A stretch of 64,000 nucleotides of DNA from Ferruginibacter sp. GTDB lineage: Bacteria; Bacteroidota; Bacteroidia; Chitinophagales; Chitinophagaceae. Positions 1 through 12,500 of the stretch are shown in pieces. Each line of letters opens with the position of its first letter. Within the stretch, counting starts at the first letter, position 1. The notes below the pieces were generated by a model. It made no database searches. It was not told the DNA's origin and saw only the letters and a program-made list of their open reading frames with translations. The DNA lies in NCBI GenBank assembly GCA_014379625.1, contig JACMLJ010000005.1, positions 1-64,000 of the forward strand, given 5' to 3'. A program made the position numbers and the translations under genes.

Positions 1-38
1 TGTCACATTATAAATAGGTGTTGAAATGCCTGCGTGCA

Positions 39-77
39 AAAACTTCTCAAAATTTATTTTTGAGAAGTTTTTTTGTG
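39..77 (+). terminator. Intrinsic terminator of a gene left of the window
   Basis: A perfect 14-bp stem (arms 39-52 and 58-71, arm sequence aaaacttctcaaaa) with a 5-base loop is followed by a T-run. The T-tail is on the plus strand only, so it should end a plus-strand transcript entering from the left. Confidence 0.75.
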
Positions 78-530
78 TATAGCCCATTCAGTCACCTGAA
101 GCAGTAGTATTAATTATGGGTGATAACTGATGAATTTCAATACCCTCCCTCTTCTAACCTTAATAGAATAATATATTTAATCAGGATAGGAAAGCATTCT
201 TGCAATACCAGGGGCTTGAAAACCTTTAGTACAAATAATAGTTGAACATTTCCTTTCCTGAAGCGGGGTAATTTTTTTTATTTTTTTTATAATAAAGTTG
301 TTTATTCTAAAAAGTTGTATACTTTTGTTGCACCTCTTTATTAAAGTTTCTTTTAAAGAAACAATCTGAAGCCACAATATCCTCATAGAAAATTCTGTAA
401 TCTAATATTTTTCATGCGACTTAACTGTGCGTAGTTCCTGTTAATTCTTATAAGGAATTTTATATAGTAATCCACCATATCTTTTGCATTTCCGCTTACA
501 TCAATTTATTAATCTCTAAATCACAACGGA
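78..530. other. Intergenic region, no gene supported
   Basis: AT-rich stretch between the first terminator and the first gene. A 69-codon minus-strand frame at 177-386 has a low-complexity Ile/Lys-rich product and no recognisable features, so I do not call it. The promoter of the downstream secreted protein must lie here, but I do not see a clear TAnnTTTG box close to its start. Confidence 0.5.
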
Positions 531-2165
531 ATGAAAAAGTTCTACACAATCATGTTAACCGTACTATGTTTATACGGTTACCATATTTCCAATGCACAAT
601 GTAATGGCGTTAAAGGCCCCAATTTATTGGCCGCAAAGGGCACATTCAGCGCTCCTTTTATTACTGTAAATACCGCTGCTGAAAACTGTACGGCATCAGG
701 TTCAAACTCATTCAATCCCACCGGAAATGTGGGCAATGCTTTATTGGGTTGTTCGGGCGGTGCTACAGCCATGTTTTGTTCGGATTACCTGTATACTGAT
801 TCAAGTGCAGGATTAGAACCTGAATTCAGGTATTCAATATTAAAAACCATTGGCGATAACAGCGGAGGTAATTGCATAAAGTGGGATTGGAAAGGGAGCG
901 ACCATACAGGTGACGGAGGTTATTTCATGGCGGTTAACGGGGCGCCATCTTATACTTTCAGCCCTCTTTTTTACCAGGTTAAAGAAATCCCCGTATGTAT
1001 TGGCGCAACCTATGAATTATCTGCCTGGGTAATTAATTTATTGCCGGCTTCAAGTGTGTGGGCTACCCCTGGTACAGAAGCCAATGTTTCATTTAAGATA
1101 AATGGGAATGTGGTTGCTAATTCCGGAACCATTGCATATAATAATACTGCAACATGGTTTAAGGTAACAGGTACTTTTGTTGCTACCACCAGCACAGTTA
1201 ACCTGGAAGTGGTAAATGCCACGTCTATAGCCATTGGCAATGATCTGGGTATAGATGACATTTCAATTAATGTATGTGAATCAAGAGTTGCCGTAACCGG
1301 CCCAACATCTATTTGTGATGGAAATAATGTTGCTGTTAATTTTGTAGTTACCGATCCGTCACAATCCAACACCTGGTATAAATGGCAGGAAAGCACCAAC
1401 GGAGGTATTTCTTTCACAGATATTACCACAGGGGCCCAGCAAACTTACATTGGGAGTAGTTATACACTCATCAATAATTTAGGTGCCGTTAACTCCACAA
1501 TGAATGGAAAAAAATACCGGTTAGTTGTATCCACCTCCCAGGCTGGTCTTTCAAACCCGGCTTGTATCTACTACAATGACTACACGCTGTTTGTAGCAGA
1601 TTGTGGTCCGCTACCGGTTCAATTAACCTCTTTTAACGGGCGTTATTCAGGTGGAATTGCCCGGTTGGAATGGCAAACAAGCCAGGAGATCAACAGTGAC
1701 CGTTTTGAATTATTAAGAAGTTCAAACGGGCTTGATTTTATTAAAGCCGGTACTGTAAAAAGCGCAGGTAACAGCAATACAATACAAAAGTACAGTTACC
1801 AGGATAATATAGAAAGTGCTTTGGGCAAGTATGTATATTATCGTTTAAAGCAGGTTGATATAGATGGTAAAGCAACTTTTTCGTCAATTGTTAAGCTTTC
1901 ATTAGGATCAAAATCAACTTTGGAAATTTTCCCCAATCCATTTAGTAATAATTTTACGGTGTCCTTTAGCGCTGTTAAAACTTCTGCGGCTACTGTAAGA
2001 ATTCTCAACAGCGCTGGTAAGCTGGTATATACAAAAACGATCAATATAACCAAAGGAAATAATTCAGTGTTAATGAATAGTTTACCTATTTTGGTCTCCG
2101 GGGTTTATTTTGTATCAATCTATAATGAAGAATTAAATTTCAATACAAAACTGCAAAAGCTGTAA
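531..2165 (+). CDS. Secreted protein with T9SS type A sorting domain
   Basis: A 544-residue protein of unknown specific role, probably exported and anchored or released at the cell surface. Residues 1-22 form a signal peptide ending SNAQ. The middle is Asn/Thr/Ser-rich beta-sandwich-like sequence, with a GDLGIDDISI stretch near residue 240 typical of Bacteroidetes adhesin-like modules. Residues about 362-430 (PVQLTSFNGR, then LEWQTSQE) match the common linker module before sorting domains. The last 80 residues (LEIFPNPF, then GVYFVSIYN) are a T9SS type A C-terminal domain, which is normally recognised by the Por machinery after Sec export. No enzymatic motif is visible. It stands alone and is followed by its own terminator. 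Confidence 0.85.
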   Translation: MKKFYTIMLTVLCLYGYHISNAQCNGVKGPNLLAAKGTFSAPFITVNTAAENCTASGSNSFNPTGNVGNALLGCSGGATAMFCSDYLYTDSSAGLEPEFRYSILKTIGDNSGGNCIKWDWKGSDHTGDGGYFMAVNGAPSYTFSPLFYQVKEIPVCIGATYELSAWVINLLPASSVWATPGTEANVSFKINGNVVANSGTIAYNNTATWFKVTGTFVATTSTVNLEVVNATSIAIGNDLGIDDISINVCESRVAVTGPTSICDGNNVAVNFVVTDPSQSNTWYKWQESTNGGISFTDITTGAQQTYIGSSYTLINNLGAVNSTMNGKKYRLVVSTSQAGLSNPACIYYNDYTLFVADCGPLPVQLTSFNGRYSGGIARLEWQTSQEINSDRFELLRSSNGLDFIKAGTVKSAGNSNTIQKYSYQDNIESALGKYVYYRLKQVDIDGKATFSSIVKLSLGSKSTLEIFPNPFSNNFTVSFSAVKTSAATVRILNSAGKLVYTKTINITKGNNSVLMNSLPILVSGVYFVSIYNEELNFNTKLQKL

Positions 2166-2189
2166 AATTTAGTTGACCTTTATATAAGT

Positions 2190-2220
2190 AAAAGCTTCCT
2201 TTTTAGGAGGCTTTTATTTT
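2190..2220 (+). terminator. Intrinsic terminator after the T9SS protein gene
   Basis: An 11-bp stem with one G-T pair (arms 2190-2200 and 2205-2215) and a 4-base loop is followed by atttttgg. It lies 25 bases after the stop codon. Confidence 0.75.
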
Positions 2221-2346
2221 TGGTGGATAGGTGGGTGTTAATTCTTATACTATTTGGCGGGGCATAGCCAATCCATCCAATTTGCAATTTTGTCATATCA
2301 TTTAAATGGGAATGTTTTTTGCAAATTGAAAGTAAAAATTGTAAAT

Positions 2347-3042
2347 ATGACAGCAGGTATATTGGTTATTTCGGTTGTTTTTATGCTTTTGGGAATGCTG
2401 GTTCAATTCAGGCTCAAGAGTAAATTTAAGCAATACAGTGAAGTGCCTACTTCATCCCGTTTAAGCGGAAAGGAAGTAGCCGAGAAAATGTTAAGGGATA
2501 ATGGGATTTATAATGTGGCTGTGGTATCTGTTCCGGGGTTTCTATCAGACCATTATGATCCAACAAAAAAAACGGTGAACCTTAGTTCAGAAGTGTATGA
2601 AGGCAGAAATATTTCAGCGGCGGCAGTAGCTGCCCATGAATGTGGCCATGCAGTGCAACATGCAACCGCCTATTCGATGTTAATGTTGCGCAGCAGGTTG
2701 GTACCCATCACCCAAATCAGCACCAATTTGTCGCAGTGGGTAATTATTGCCGGACTTGGGATTATGGGTTTTGGTGGTGGTAACCAAACCATATTATTGA
2801 TTGGAATAATACTGTTTGCGGTTTCTACCCTGTTTTCTGTCGTCACTTTACCGGTGGAATTTGATGCATCAGCCAGGGCATTAAAATGGCTGGATACCGC
2901 CAATATTACCGGGACCAAGGAGCAAGAAAAAGCAAAAGACGCTTTAAAATGGGCTGCGCTTACCTATGTAGTGGCTGCTATTTCTTCTATCGCCATGCTG
3001 GTTTACTATATTATGATTTATACAGGGCGAAGCAGGGACTAA
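2347..3042 (+). CDS. Membrane zinc metallopeptidase, YugP/Zn_peptidase_2 family
   Basis: A 231-residue integral membrane protein with a catalytic HECGHAVQH motif (residues about 101-109), the HExxH zinc site of the YugP-like family (PF04298). An N-terminal membrane segment (ILVISVVFMLLGMLVQF) precedes the soluble zinc domain, with further hydrophobic segments around residues 135-175 and near the C-terminus. The substrate is unknown in this family. The open frame extends upstream to a TTG at 2254, but the ATG at 2347 gives the family's usual length of about 230 and puts the first membrane helix at the N-terminus, so I chose it. No partner gene is adjacent. Confidence 0.88.
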   Translation: MTAGILVISVVFMLLGMLVQFRLKSKFKQYSEVPTSSRLSGKEVAEKMLRDNGIYNVAVVSVPGFLSDHYDPTKKTVNLSSEVYEGRNISAAAVAAHECGHAVQHATAYSMLMLRSRLVPITQISTNLSQWVIIAGLGIMGFGGGNQTILLIGIILFAVSTLFSVVTLPVEFDASARALKWLDTANITGTKEQEKAKDALKWAALTYVVAAISSIAMLVYYIMIYTGRSRD

Positions 3043-3194
3043 TTTATTTTATTCACTATCTCCCCGGAATTAAAAATGATCTATTAGCTCATTACATTTC
3101 ATTGATAGTGGGCCTTCAAACGACCCCTGTATGCTGATAATTTAAAGGGAAGCAGCTTTTGCGCATGCTTCCCTTACCTGGGTTTTTACATTTT

Positions 3195-3494
3195 CAGAAC
3201 TCCTGATCCTTCGCGAATTAAAATCGCCGATAAAAACCCTGCAAGGGTTTAATTTGAATAGCCCCGGGTGAAACCCGAGGATGTAATGTTTCAGTTTAAA
3301 CAACCGCAACGGGGTTGAATATAAAAAGAAGTAATGATTTAACCCCAACGGGGTTGTTAAGATATAATATGAATAACCATGGGTTTCACCCAGGGCTATT
3401 CATATTCAAGCCCTTCAGGCTTTTACCTGCAGGTTTAATTTGCGAACCTCCACAATTTCTAATACTTGTTTTATGATACAGGTAAGGAGTTCTG
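3195..3494. repeat. Composite palindromic intergenic element
   Basis: About 300 bases bounded by a 10-bp inverted repeat (cagaactcct at 3195-3204, aggagttctg at 3485-3494). Nested inside are aaaccct/agggttt (3234-3250); a longer imperfect inverted pair beginning gaatagccccgggtg at 3256 and ending cccagggctattc at 3401, whose right half is itself palindromic (3371-3401); and two copies of a caacggggttg motif (near 3307 and 3347). No gene lies inside. Such palindromes are a common type of dispersed Bacteroidetes intergenic repeat; how this one moves or acts is not visible. Confidence 0.75.
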
Positions 3495-3506
3495 ATTTTA
3501 CAATGA

Positions 3507-6500
3507 TTACCTCACCAGCACCACATTTCCTTTCATTTCTATTACCCTGCCATTACTTCCTTTTCCTTTAATCACCCATACATAATTTCCAACCGGTTGT
3601 TTTTGTCCTTTAAAATTTCCATCCCAGCCATGCATCCACTTGTTGGTTTCAAATATGAGCGTCCCGTACCTGCTGTAAATCCTGAACCAATCTGTTGAGA
3701 CAATACCCACCGGTATCGGCCGGAATACATCATTTAACCCGTCGCCGTTTGGAGAAAATGCATTGGGAACATAATAGCTGATGCCATCGTATACTTTAAT
3801 AATTATTGTATCCGTTGCAACGCAACCTGCCAGGTCGGTCACCCTTACGACAAATTTGGTATCCTGCAATACTGTTGCTATGGGATTTGCTACGAAGGCA
3901 TTGTTGAGTGGCCCATCGGGATTCCATAAATAATTGACACCCCCACTTGCCTGTAATTGGTGGGGTACACCGGAGACAGCGGTGGTATCATTGCCTGCAA
4001 AAGCCGGTACCGGTGGCTGCATGGTTATTAAAACATTATCCGTTGCTGTTAATGCGCAGGTGCCATAGTTAACCGTTGCAGTAAGGGTATAGGCAATAGT
4101 GCCCGCGGGAGTAGCAATAGTTGCGGAGGTATCCCGTTTTGTTAAACCGGTTGCCGGACCCCATAAATAGCTAATTACACCCGGTTGCACCACATTGCCT
4201 GCACTTCCCCTAAGTAGTGCAAAAGACTTATTACAGATGGTAGTGTCATTGCCGGCCATTGCTATCGGTAAAGGGTAAACAGTTACCGAAACAGGTTTAA
4301 TATCAAAACAGCCATTGTTATCGGTTCCTTTAATAAAATATGTGCCTTTAATGGCGAACGCAGCATTTGGATAAGGTAAGGATGCCTGGGCATTTTGCCA
4401 GTAAGTGAAATTAAGGCCGGATGTAGAACCGGTAGTAACGCCGGGTACAGTAAGATCTGCCGTTGCAGGAATACAAACCGGTACAGGGTTAAGTATTACA
4501 ACAGTTGGGTTAGAATTAATGATAACCGTTACGGAGGCCGTGTCTGAACAGGAGAAGCTATTGGTTGCAATTAACTGGTAAATGCCGGAACCGGAGATTG
4601 AAGTTGGGTTACTAACCGTATTCCCGCCAATGGTCCAGGTGGAAGTTAAACCGGCAGTTGAATATTCTTTTGTTAAGTCAATGCTGTTTCCTGAACAGGC
4701 TGAGCGCGTTTTATCAGTACCAAGGTTTGGTGTGAGATTGAAATTTACAGCAACAAATGCGGTATCCGTGCAGCCGCTTCCGTTGGTAACTATTAACTGG
4801 TATAATCCGGAATTGTTAATTATAGAAGGTGCAGGTACTAAAATCCCGCCGATGGTCCAGGCGCTGATTAATCCATTGGTATTAAACTTTGTTGCCAGGT
4901 CAACGTTATCCCCAGAGCAAACAGTCACTGTTTTATCGCTTCCCAGGTTAGGTTTTGAATTAACAGAAACAGTTACCAGGGCGGTATCTAAACATCCAAA
5001 AGAATTGGTAGCAACCAGTTGGTAAATGCCTGCCGCAGTTACCGAACCTGGACTAATAACAGCCAGGCCATTGATCGTCCAGTTAGTGTTTAAACCGGAT
5101 GTGGCATATTGATTGGTAAGGTTTGCCGGAGAACCGGTACAGATACTGACTGATTTATCATTACCGAGGTTAGGTTTGGGATTTAAAGAAACAGTTACTA
5201 ATGCAGTATCCTGGCAACCAAAGTTATTTGAAACGGTTAGTTGATAAATACCTGTTGTTACTGAGGAGGGATTTACAACGCTGAGGCCTCCAATTGTCCA
5301 ATTGGTAATTAAGCCTGCCGTAGTGTAAATATTTGCAAGATTTATGCTATTACCGCCGCAGGTGCTGATGGTACTGTCATTACCAATTGCCGGTTTAGGT
5401 CTTAGGGTAAAAACAACCCGTGCGGTATCTTTACAACCTGCTGCGGTGTTGGCTATCAATTGGTAACTGCCGGCACTGTTTACTGATAAAGGGTTTGTGA
5501 CCGGAACGCCATTGACTGTCCAGTTAGCAGTTAAACCTGCGGTGGGATAAAGGGTGGTAAGATTAATGCTGTTACCATCGCACCTGCTGATGGCAGTATC
5601 ATTACCTAAGGCCGGTTTGGAGTTTACGGCCAGGTTCACTATTGCGGTATCGGAACAACCAAAATTATTGGTGGCTATCAACTGGTATGGACCATTTGTA
5701 TTCACTGAAGAAGGGTTATTTACAACAATGCCACTAATGCTCCAGGATACGGTTAGGCCAGCAGTGTTGTAAACATTCCTTAAATCAAAAGGAATACCCT
5801 GGCAGGTGCCGATAGTGGAATCCACGCCTAATGAAGGTTTTGGATTAAAGGAAATAGTAATATGGGCCGTGTCTTTACAGCCAGTAATATTGGTTACAAT
5901 TACCCGGTATACCCCGGAAGCAGATACAGCAGCAGGATTGTTTACAGCATTGCCATTGAGTGTCCAGTCGGTGGTTAGTCCGGCTGTATTGTAAACGACT
6001 GCTAAGTCAGCAACACTGCCCAGGCAGATATTGATACTGGTATCGTTGCCGATAGCTGGTTTTGGACTTATCGTTAACGTTAACAAGGCGGTATCGGCAC
6101 AGGCAAAATTATTTGTCGCGATCAACTGATATATCCCCGAATTGCTTACCGCAGTTGGGTTATTTACTGCACTGCCATTTGTAGTCCAGCTATTAGTTAA
6201 TCCTGCAGTGTTAAAAAAAGAAGTGAGATTGGTGAACGATCCCGGGCAGGCGCTGGCAACGGCATCATTACCAATAACCGGATTAGGGTTTATGGTTAAT
6301 AGCAATACCGCTGTATCGCTACATCCGCCTGCGTTGGTGGCTATCAGCCGGTAAATACCCTGTTGATTTACAGATGAGGGATTGGCGACCGCTACAGTCC
6401 CAATCGTCCAGTTAACACTAAGCCCTGTGGTATTGTAGATACTGTTTAGATTGATGGTATTAACTCCGCAAATGCTGAGGGCGGTATCATTGCCCAGGCC

Positions 6501-9500
6501 AGGTCTCGCCTTGATGGTTAGATTCACAACGCGTATCAAACTATCGCATCCACGGTACGAGGAGATGGTATCCCGGTAACTGCCGGCATTTTGTACAACT
6601 ATGCCCCATGGTAACGTCAACGAAGAGCCGAAACAGATACTGGTATCGGTAATGCTGGTAAAAGGAGCGGCAAAAACATCAACAATAGCCGAATCCACTG
6701 AGCTGCAGTTGCCAAAATTAACAGCCACCCAATATAAACCCGGTGTGGTAACATTATAAACCGCATTGGTGGTTCCGTCCTGCCAGGTATAAGATACTGC
6801 CCCGGCAGTAGTAGCATTAAGGGGATAAGAATTTTGCACCAGGCAAACAATGGTGTCTTTTCCTATATCCGGTTTGGTTTTAATGGAGAGGTTAACCCTT
6901 CGCACCAGGCTATCGCATCCCCCGCTAAACCGTAATGTATCCCGGTAAATTCCGGCAATATTTGTTGTTTGCCCCCAGGGTAACGTTAATGACTGCCCGA
7001 AACAAACGGAGGTATCGGTTACCATTGAAACAGGAGGCGGGAACCCTGTAATGTTCAGCGTATCTTTTACCATACAGTTGCCAAAATTGATGGTTACGGT
7101 GTATTGACCCGGTGTGGTTACTTTAAATGTGTCAGCTACACTTCCATTCTGCCAGGTATAGGCAACGGCTCCGGTAATACCGGCATGCAGTATATACCCG
7201 CTATTGGACAGGCATAATGTGGTATCATTGCCCAAAGGCTTTGCCGTAGCAACATTATTTACATTAAAAGAATCACGGTAAGTGCAGTTAAAATATTTTA
7301 TGTCCACCCAGTAAATTCCCGGGGTGCTTACAAAAATGGATGATGTGGTGGCCCCGGTATTCCACTTATAGGTTTCTCCCAGGCCCCTGCTGGCGTTTAT
7401 GGAAACAGAGTCGGTGCACAGGATAATATTCTGCAGTGGCTTTGCAGCCAGTTGGCTTATCAATACTTTTACCGTGTCAATGCTGCTACAGCCGTTGTAA
7501 TTAATTTTTACCCAATATTCATTGTTGCCAGTGGCAGTCACCCGGAAAGTATCTGCTGTACTGTTGTTTTGCCATAAATAGGTGGCTCCCGAATGTGAAG
7601 TGGCAGTCAATAATATGGGAGCGGTACTGTTGCATTGGGTTAGGTCGTTACCAAAATTGATATAAGGCCTGCCCGGAACAACGACCGTTCTGGTGACGGA
7701 ATCTTTTTGCAGACAATTGGTATTGGATACTAATAATTTTACTGTATAGGTTTGATCGGTGGGCAATGCAGGGTAAAAGAATGATGGGGATACTGCAGTA
7801 GAGGTTTGTCCGTTATAACCAAAATCCCATTTGTACGCAATGCTGGTACCATAAGTGGAAAAGTTTACAAACTTTACCGAATCGTCGATATTACAGTTAA
7901 AAACGGTAGTAAAATTGGCGGACGCCAGACAGTTGGTGAGGGGTGCGCAGGTATCCGCATGGGCTATGGCCGATAGTTTCAGGTCAATCGTTCCGGTTAC
8001 AACCTGGCTGAATTTTGTGGTGGGAGTTAATACCTGCACATAATAACTTTGACCGGGTACCAGGCACTGGTAGGTATTTTGAGTGAGGGCATCCAGCACA
8101 CAACTCTGTTCCTGCATAGCGCCACAGTCGCCGGTCATCAGCCTGTATTTTATATCGCTGCTGGCCGCATTGGTATTTTCAACTAAATAAGCAGTTACAT
8201 CCAAAGTATCCGTTCCTCCAATATCCATCCTGAACCAACTGGATTTATAATCCACAGTATTGGCGCCTTGCGGGCAGGTTAGTTGCGGTCCAAACTCGCC
8301 ATAATCTGTACCGATGGTATGGCAGTTTACCAGTAGCGTTGAAGTTATTGCTCCCGGCCCGTTGATGACAGCGGGTACGGCGCGGCCACAAAAATCTCCT
8401 ACCGCTTCTATTAATTCTATTTCAGGATAAACGTATTCATTTAGCTGGTCGCAGCCGGTGAGCATGATGTAGTAGGTGCCGGGTGACACGCAACACTCGG
8501 CCCAATAAGCATTTGCTGCATAATCGTACACGGCAGCATAACCCTGGATTTTCAGGCCGTTGGTGGTAGAATCTCCGGGTACTACCTGCCTGAACAATTG
8601 GATATTGTAATAGTCATATTTGTACACTCCATTTACCTTCATCCTGTACCTTATATTACCTGTAATAGTGGGCGTAAACTTGTACCACAATGTTTTTTGG
8701 CAATTATTAGAGTTCCCGTAATAATAAAACGGATCGGTGGCATCCTTTGTGGCACATGAATAATTATCTGTATCGCCCTGGAATTTGCCCACGCCAACGG
8801 TTCCAATATCCCCGGCCTGGTAATAATGATCATGTTTAGGCAGCACCAGGTTAACCGAGTCTATAAAAACAGCTACTTCTGTTTGCGTGTTGGGCAATGT
8901 GCCGCCTCCTTCATAAGGTTCCGCATTTACATTTTCTACCAGCACATAATACCGGTTAGTGACGGACGTACAGGGATCCCGGTAAAATGATACAAAATCA
9001 TTCAGGTTGGCGCAATAATACCAGGTTTGCTGGTTAGTGCCAATAATCCTTAAACCCTGTGCAACAGTTGAATCTACCTGGTTAGTATTTACAACGGTAC
9101 TAAAGGGTAAACTGCCATCTACATTACTTTGGTAAACAGAAAATTTTTGCTGATATTCCCTTCCTGCCGTCTTACTCTGCACCCTTACTTTTACATAGCC
9201 CGGTTGGTCAACTACAAAAGTGTACCACAAGTTTCTTCTTGCTACATTATTGCTGGGCGGAAAGACGGAATCGTACAATGGTTTGTTGGGGCCGTTGTTA
9301 TACACATTGGGATTAATGCTTGTATAACAAACAGGGTCTGCAGGATCGCTTATGGAAGCGCCGGTAGTGCAATAGAAAAAATCGTTGCTGGGTGCCCTGC
9401 CGCTGTCGAGGGGGTTCACATCATTTGTTTTACCGTAATGATAGGCGGAATCAGGTGGTACCACACCAAAGTCAAAAGCATTTTTCGCATAATCAAAACG

Positions 9501-12500
9501 GGAGTAACCTATCTTGTCAATATATATAGAAGGTGATACTGACTGGCATATATTCGCATCTTTTGCAAAAATTACCAAAGTATAGGTACCCGGCTGGAAA
9601 AAGCAAAACTGGATATATCCTGCTGTATTATTACAAACCTGAATGGGTTTTAATGAAGAAAACTGTGATGAATCGGTACGAATGTCTTTATCATATACTG
9701 CCGCATAGTATCCGGCTGCATTGATCTGGAGGAAGGACACCTGTGTGGTTTTAAACACATAATAAACCACCCGGTTTGCATTAGTTTCGCAAGATTTAAT
9801 GGGGTGATTTGAAAACGGCGTATCCACTATACAATTGAAACGTTCTGTTGGTAAAACATAAGTTGTGTCAGTTCGCGGATAGGCAGGGGTACTGATAACA
9901 CGGTCGCCCCATTGTATTAAATGTGGTTGAGTAGTAAGGGTATTAACAGATGCCTTGTATGGCCGGTTATATTTTGGTCCAGGACAGGTGGGGGTGATGG
10001 TAATATTATATTCATCCCGGTAAGAAACATAACTATTATATCTCCCTTCTAAATTGAGGCTCCTGAATACACTATCGTAGCTGGGGCCCTGCCCGTAAGA
10101 TACCACCGTGTACCAGCCGGCGGGTAATAAATTGCAACCCGCTGTAGTGCCCGCTGAATAAGGGAAAGCGCTCCATTGTCCGCCTACCGTAGATAAGCCT
10201 GCAAGTCCATCCGTGGCTTTTCCATAGAATAAGGTTTTGGTTCCATAAGCCATCCCATAGCAATAATAATAGCCTGTATTTATAATTTGTACTAATGCAG
10301 GCTCTTTCAAATAGAACTGCCGGTAAATTGCCTTGGTAGCAGGTTTGCCACCTATGATAGCAGGCTGATAGCCATTAATTGCAACGGCATTGTCATCGCA
10401 ACTCCATGGATCCAGATCTGTTTTAATAGTGCCGCCATTAACACCGAGCGTATCCATGATACTACCTAAATTCTGGGCAGTAAAAGGGCTCTTATGTATT
10501 GTCCTCGTTCTTACAAAAGTAAAAGTTGGTTTATCCACCCTTCCCACATCCGCATCACCACCCATGGTGGTAAAAGTGTATGTGCCGGGTATAATACACG
10601 CAGTCCTGTTGGTGCAATTCGTATTCCAGTCAAAACATTCAGTTTTCGGCACTAACCCGGTTATCTTGTCAGGAAATGCAAATAGATTTTGCGCAGAAGC
10701 CAGTGCATTGGCATCACCGCTGTACAACCTGTACCGCCATGGTGAATAATAAGCAGCGCTTAAATTCGAAAAATCAACGATGCCACTGTCCGCCACAACA
10801 AATTCGCGGTACATAACTTTATTGTTTAGGGGGCTACAGGTGGTATCTGCGGGCCGCAATGTATTTTGGCAGCCCATCGTGTCTGACTGGGACGGATACG
10901 GCACACCTTCTGCTAAAGCCTGCATGGAATTGCCCACCCTGTTAATACTGTCAAATGAGCCGGCGGCATTCAATGAATATTTATTGGCGGCCTTGCGTGT
11001 ATAGGCCGTCATATCTAACCTGAAAGCCGTGCCCAGGTTATTACTGAGGCATTGTTCACTGTTATAAGTGGGAGTGCCTGACGTAAAATAACCATAATAC
11101 TGTGTATAATCCTGGCCGGATACCTGAACCGTATAATTCCCGGGTTGAAGGCAGTCAATGGTACCATTATAGTTGAATACGCCAATAATGTTGGCAGTAT
11201 CTAAATCTGCACAATTATTGGTAAGTCCCTGCTTAAATACCCTTAACAAAGGTTGTGTGCCGCACTGGGTCACATATCCGTTGAAAAAAATGGCGGCAGT
11301 ATTAGTTAATGTGAAAGTAATGAAACTGCTGAGATTAAACTTTACTCCATTATATGCAATACCGGAATCCGGCAATGATGGGCCGCAGCCTGAATTACTA
11401 TGCCTGCTATTGCATCCCCATACATCTGTTACATAGGATAAGGTACCTGAAGGTGAAGATGGCAATACGCCTATCGCATTCGGCGGAGGCACAGTTAGCA
11501 GTTTGGGTTGCGGTGCATTGGTAGGTTTTTGTCCCCCTGCCAGAATACCAATACGGATATCATCGCCAAAATTTTTATTGATAAAAATCTGGATGCTATA
11601 AGTGGTTTTTGTTTGAAGTTCGCTACACTTGTATACCTTATAACCAGCATAAATACCATTGGATTCTAAAGAATCGCAGCCATCGATCACCTGCAACGAA
11701 GCAATAGGGGTATTCACTGCATTCCCTTTGTATAGTGTGTAACCAAATTTTCTGTAAATACTGAGGTTATTGTTGGAAGGGAAATAATAACTGGCCCCTG
11801 TACCGGATAATTGTATATCCAGGTAATCAAAATAAGCGGGTGTGGTAAATGTAAGCCAGGCGGTTTTATTATAATCTGTTTTATTGGCAAAGGCATTACA
11901 TATTTCAGTGGAATCCTCAATAGACTGGCATTCGGTATTAAAATCTATTTTTTGCGCATAATACCTCACTGTGTCGAAGGCATAAGCCTGGTTGGGGTGG
12001 TCATAGGCAGCGCCGGTTTGGTCGGATATTTCTAACTGTACGGTAATGGGGCCATTGGCAGCCAGTTTGGAAGATACCTGTATCAAATAGTCGCCGCTTG
12101 GCACGCAGGGATGGTAGGTGTTGCCAAAGGTTACAATCGGGGTAAGTTTGCTGCTGATATTTGCATTGGTGGGCATGCATGTGTTGGTTTGATACACGGC
12201 AAAGCCGGCATCCCCTGCTGTAATGGTAGTGCCTGGTTGCGTAAGCGTAACCCTTACCGCCCTGATCGTTGGTATGCTGAACCTGTACCAGACTGATTTT
12301 TTATCGAGCCCGGCCACAAAAATAGCCGGAGCGTATGTTTCTCCGGTTTGTACCGTAGCATTGGTAAGGATCGTTGGAAGGGAAATGAAGTTACCTAAGC
12401 CAAAGTTTCCATTGGGGATGGGGATGTTGATGGCATTGGCACAATTATCATTTACAGGAACCTGGGCCATACTATTAATGCTGAAAGAAAAGATCAGCAG

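Noticed and set aside
177..386. 69-codon minus-strand frame before the first gene
   Set aside because: AT-rich, Ile/Lys-rich product without motifs, no neighbour on its strand and nothing to support translation.
2886..3137. 83-codon plus-strand frame overlapping the end of the zinc peptidase gene
   Set aside because: Out-of-frame overlap with a well-supported gene; low-quality, Tyr-rich product.
4582..6354. Series of plus-strand open frames with similar products across the repeat array
   Set aside because: They are mirror images of the tandem repeats of the giant minus-strand gene; their mutual similarity comes from the repeats, not from a gene family.
4520..6507. Regularly spaced repeats that at first sight suggest a CRISPR-like array
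   Set aside because: The unit is about 221 bp, diverged, and codes for Ig-like modules in one frame; there are no identical short repeats or cas genes.
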